Below, piece by piece: positions 61,697-64,000 of a DNA stretch of 64,000 nucleotides. Both the position numbers and the translations under genes were made by a program. The DNA lies in assembly GCA_025454955.1 (NCBI GenBank), contig JALONL010000018.1, positions 34,283 to 98,282 of the forward strand, written 5' to 3'. Every line of letters begins with the position of its first letter. Positions within the stretch are counted from its first letter, which is position 1. Source of the stretch: Bacteroidia bacterium (GTDB taxonomy: Bacteria > Bacteroidota > Bacteroidia > Palsa-965). The notes beneath the pieces were generated by a model. The model did no database searches, was not told where the DNA came from, and was given only the letters and a program-made list of their open reading frames with translations.

Positions 61697-62881
61697 ATGA
61701 CACCCGACGAACTCAGGCAACTGATACAAGGCATTGAAACAGACCGGATTGAAAAAACCGAGTCTGAAACCAATACCGATAAGTTCGGGGAGGCAATCTG
61801 TGCATTTGCCAATGATTTCCCCGATTATCAGCAGCCTGGCTACCTCATTTTGGGTGTGGCAGATGACAATGAGATAAAAGGTGTAGACAATGCCGAAAAA
61901 GCTATGCTCACCATCAGCAACCTGCGTTCGGGCGGAAATCTTTCTTCACCGCCTGCACTTACCACAGAATGTGTAACGATTGACGGTAAGCAGGTTGTTG
62001 TGGTAAAAGTTTTTCCACACATTGCTCCGCCGCTCAAGTTCAAAGGGCGAATTTACATTCGCGTAGGCCCGTCAAAAGCTATTGCCGCAGAAAATGAAGA
62101 AAGAATGTTGTCCGAAAAAAGGGCACGCGCAGGAAACCGCCCCTTCGATTCGCAGGCTGCACGCGGAAGTACACTATCAGACCTGAATGTAAATCTATTC
62201 AGGGAAACCTATTTACCCACCGCCGTTCCGCCCGACGTAATTGAAGCCAACCACCGCGACATTAAAATACAGATGGCCTCGCTTGGCTTTTACGATACTA
62301 AATTCGATTGTCCTACACACGCCGGAATTCTGTTTTTTGGTATCAATCCGCTTTTCTTCCTGCCCGGAGCCTACATACAGTATGTACGCTACGAGAAAGA
62401 ATTAATTACCAGCAATGTGGTGGAAGAAAAACGATTTTCCGGCGACCTCATTTCCATGCTTCGTGATCTCGACCGGTTTGTGCAACTCATCATCCGCCAA
62501 AAACCGGTACCTGTTTCCGGCCTGCGCGAAGAAATGAAAGCCGATTATCCCGCCTGGGCACTCCGAGAGTTGCTTATGAATGCGGTTATGCACCGGAATT
62601 ATGATTCCCATGCACCGGTTCAGTTTTACCAGTCGGAAGACAGTATTATGATCCAAAATGTGGGTGGCCTTTACGGTGCCTCACGCGAGGCATTTCCCGA
62701 AATAAATGATTACCGGAATCCCACCATTGCCGAGGCTTTAAAAAACCTGGGATATGTAAATAAATTTAGTCGTGGTGTGGCTACTGCAAGAGATTTGCTG
62801 GAGAAGAACGGGAATCATGTGGAATTTGTGGTGGAAAAGCCGGCGTTTGTGAACGTTACTGTTAAAGCAGCGGTGTTATGA
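61697..62881 (+). CDS. Schlafen/AlbA_2-type ATP-binding protein
   Basis: A 394-residue cytoplasmic protein. The N-terminal AlbA_2 (divergent AAA-4/Schlafen) domain spans about 5-130: ETDRIEKTESETNTDKFGEAICAFAND, YLILGVADDNEIKGV, PPLKFKGRIYIRVG. A middle winged-helix-like part follows. The C-terminal region (about 285-394) has the GHKL-like ATP-binding segments WALRELLMNAVMHRNYDSH (N-box-like), EDSIMIQNVGGLYG and RNPTIAEALKNLG of the HATPase_c_4 group. The overall layout is that of predicted transcriptional regulators with AlbA_2. It overlaps the ParA-like gene by ATGA. A TAACTTCG octamer ends 6 nt before its ATG. Confidence 0.87.
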   Translation: MTPDELRQLIQGIETDRIEKTESETNTDKFGEAICAFANDFPDYQQPGYLILGVADDNEIKGVDNAEKAMLTISNLRSGGNLSSPPALTTECVTIDGKQVVVVKVFPHIAPPLKFKGRIYIRVGPSKAIAAENEERMLSEKRARAGNRPFDSQAARGSTLSDLNVNLFRETYLPTAVPPDVIEANHRDIKIQMASLGFYDTKFDCPTHAGILFFGINPLFFLPGAYIQYVRYEKELITSNVVEEKRFSGDLISMLRDLDRFVQLIIRQKPVPVSGLREEMKADYPAWALRELLMNAVMHRNYDSHAPVQFYQSEDSIMIQNVGGLYGASREAFPEINDYRNPTIAEALKNLGYVNKFSRGVATARDLLEKNGNHVEFVVEKPAFVNVTVKAAVL

Positions 62882-63846
62882 AAGTGATTTCATTTTTTAA
62901 CTGCAAGGGAAAAATTGGTAAGACTACCATGATTTATCATCTTGCCCATAAGTTTGCCGAGAAAGGAGTAAAGGTGCTGGCGGTGGATTTGGATCCGCAG
63001 GCCGGGTTGACAGAAATGTTTGGAGATAATAACACTATTCTGTCAGAATTATGTTCTGATCATCATGTAGCATTAGGAAGTTATCTGTTTCATAATAAGT
63101 TAGATAAAAATAGCTCTGAAAAAGATTGTCTCTTTGTTTTTCAAGTAAAGGAAAATTTACTGTTTATTCCAAGCGACAGTTATTTGTCTATTTATGATGT
63201 TGATTTAAGCAAAGAATTTGCGTCTGATTCAAAAAAAACAGAGTCAGTGTTTGAAATTACTCAGTTGTTTATTAATGTGGCCACTAGAAACGATGTTGAG
63301 ATTATTTTACTTGATTTAAGTTCAAATTGTTTTGCAATAAATAAGTCTGTTTTAGCTACTTCTGACTATATTATAAATCCAGTGCCTTATGATAAGTATG
63401 CTGTTGATTCGGTATATGTGACTGGTCTGCTAATGAACAATATTATTTCTGAAACTATTTTGAGTTTAGACAAACTTGATTCTTCAGATAAAAAGCAAAT
63501 GAAGGTATCGGGGTATATAGTTTTGCAGTCAGATAATTTCGAAATCAATGGAAGTAAGCAAATACAGCTAAATGAACAAATAACGAAATATTATCACAAT
63601 TATGTTTTGGGGCAATCAGTAACTATATCTAAAGATATTTATTACGATAGATATAGTCTTTCCATTCTTAAATTCAATCCCAGCCTTTACCAAATGTCCC
63701 TCGAAGCGGGCAAACCCATGTTTCAACTCACCCCGGCCGACGGTGCTATAGGCAATCACATGAACGCTGTGCGTCAATGCAATCTCGAATACGATCTATT
63801 AGCCGAAAGTATTAACGAAGCCTGCCAGTTAGGGTTGAAACTCTGA
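62878..63846 (+). CDS. ParA/MinD-like ATPase with altered Walker A
   Basis: A 322-residue ATPase. The Walker A reads KGKIGKTT at 10-17: the deviant-Walker signature lysine (Lys10) is kept, but the second Gly of the normal KGGxGKTT is Lys. Then LAVDLDPQAG (35-43) and IILLDLSSN near 140 (Walker B). A C-terminal FNPSLYQMSLEAGKPMFQL...AVRQCNLEYDLLAES fits ParA/Soj. The central two-thirds (63000-63690) is strongly AT-rich, unlike the rest of the window, which suggests transfer. It is translationally coupled to the AlbA_2 gene and lacks a parB neighbour, so a chromosome-segregation role is unlikely. Its partner appears to be the AlbA_2 protein. Confidence 0.85.
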   Translation: MKVISFFNCKGKIGKTTMIYHLAHKFAEKGVKVLAVDLDPQAGLTEMFGDNNTILSELCSDHHVALGSYLFHNKLDKNSSEKDCLFVFQVKENLLFIPSDSYLSIYDVDLSKEFASDSKKTESVFEITQLFINVATRNDVEIILLDLSSNCFAINKSVLATSDYIINPVPYDKYAVDSVYVTGLLMNNIISETILSLDKLDSSDKKQMKVSGYIVLQSDNFEINGSKQIQLNEQITKYYHNYVLGQSVTISKDIYYDRYSLSILKFNPSLYQMSLEAGKPMFQLTPADGAIGNHMNAVRQCNLEYDLLAESINEACQLGLKL

Positions 63847-63996
63847 TTACCGCAACTTCACCACCTCAATCCCATACATCATCGGCAACATATCGCCGAA
63901 TCCTTTTGAAGCCTTCCCCATAATAGCTACGCGGATAAATATAGAGAAGATTGATTTGATTTGTTGATGTCTGGTAAAAAAGTAGGGAATTGCTCC
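63847..63996 (-). other. Possible end of a minus-strand gene or remnant
   Basis: On the minus strand a frame closes at 63847 with MGKASKGFGDMLPMMYGIEVVKLR and has no stop back to 63996, where an in-frame TGA occurs. Up to 49 codons are open. The last 25 residues look protein-like, but the frame is too short to place in a family. It could be a gene relic or chance. The end of the window prevents testing an upstream frameshift. Confidence 0.2.
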
Positions 63997-64000
63997 TCAG

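Overview
The window reads as chromosomal DNA of a member of the Bacteroidota. Evidence: two proteins with C-terminal type IX secretion (T9SS) sorting domains, a TonB-dependent receptor with an N-terminal carboxypeptidase-regulatory-like domain followed by a DUF4249 lipoprotein, many short-signal lipoproteins, menaquinone synthesis by the futalosine route (MqnA), and TAnnTTTG-type -7 promoter elements. It looks like a free-living, aerobic or facultative heterotroph. No rRNA, tRNA, CRISPR array, phage or insertion sequence was recognised. Genus cannot be assigned from what is visible.

Layout. 1-5720: amino-acid operon trpA(partial)-aroF-hisH-hisA-hisF-two lipoprotein genes-hisIE, closed by a hairpin. 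5888-9033: TonB receptor plus DUF4249 lipoprotein. 9093-13300 (minus): small membrane genes, a gamma-carbonic-anhydrase-like protein, a palindromic repeat cluster, hflX and a beta-propeller protein, followed by a 3' fossil of a paralogue of the latter. 13563-14364: cytochrome c and cytochrome b-like membrane protein. 14442-16061: an AT-rich gene whose N-terminus looks like a decayed DUF4157 (eCIS-cargo) domain. 16575-20988: two exported amidohydrolase-like proteins. 21089-24433: an orphan, pdxJ, an antiporter and a tandem Usp. 24541-27185: a lipid-modification operon (desaturase, DUF1295, cyclopropane-synthase-like methyltransferase). 27186-29564: tandem paralogous lipoproteins. 29752-34600: TPR/PD40 protein, mqnA, EI24 protein, GNAT enzyme, hydrolase. 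34767-39999: rpsF-rpsR-rplI, ABC permease, aconitase, S4 protein. 40066-41483: a PIN toxin with an unusually large putative antitoxin. 41560-49847: two T9SS-exported proteins, one of 2053 residues. 49962-53752: DPP-IV-like peptidase, DUF493, Hsp15-like protein, bestrophin. 53749-57102: a compact run including four zinc-ribbon membrane proteins, one of them a CPBP protease. 57270-59188: ADP-ribosylglycohydrolase facing a RES/Xre toxin-antitoxin pair. 59271-61658: L-2-hydroxyglutarate oxidase and divergent hemE. 61697-63846: a Schlafen/AlbA_2 ATP-binding protein overlapping a ParA-like ATPase.

Most of the window is housekeeping. The accessory parts worth attention are the DUF4157 relic, the large-antitoxin/PIN pair, the zinc-ribbon/CPBP cluster, the RES/Xre plus ADP-ribosylglycohydrolase locus and the AlbA_2/ParA pair. 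A second theme is transcriptional: several start codons lie only 3-7 nt downstream of a good -7 element, suggesting leaderless mRNAs and fixing some starts. All family assignments come from reading the translated sequence; no database search was run.
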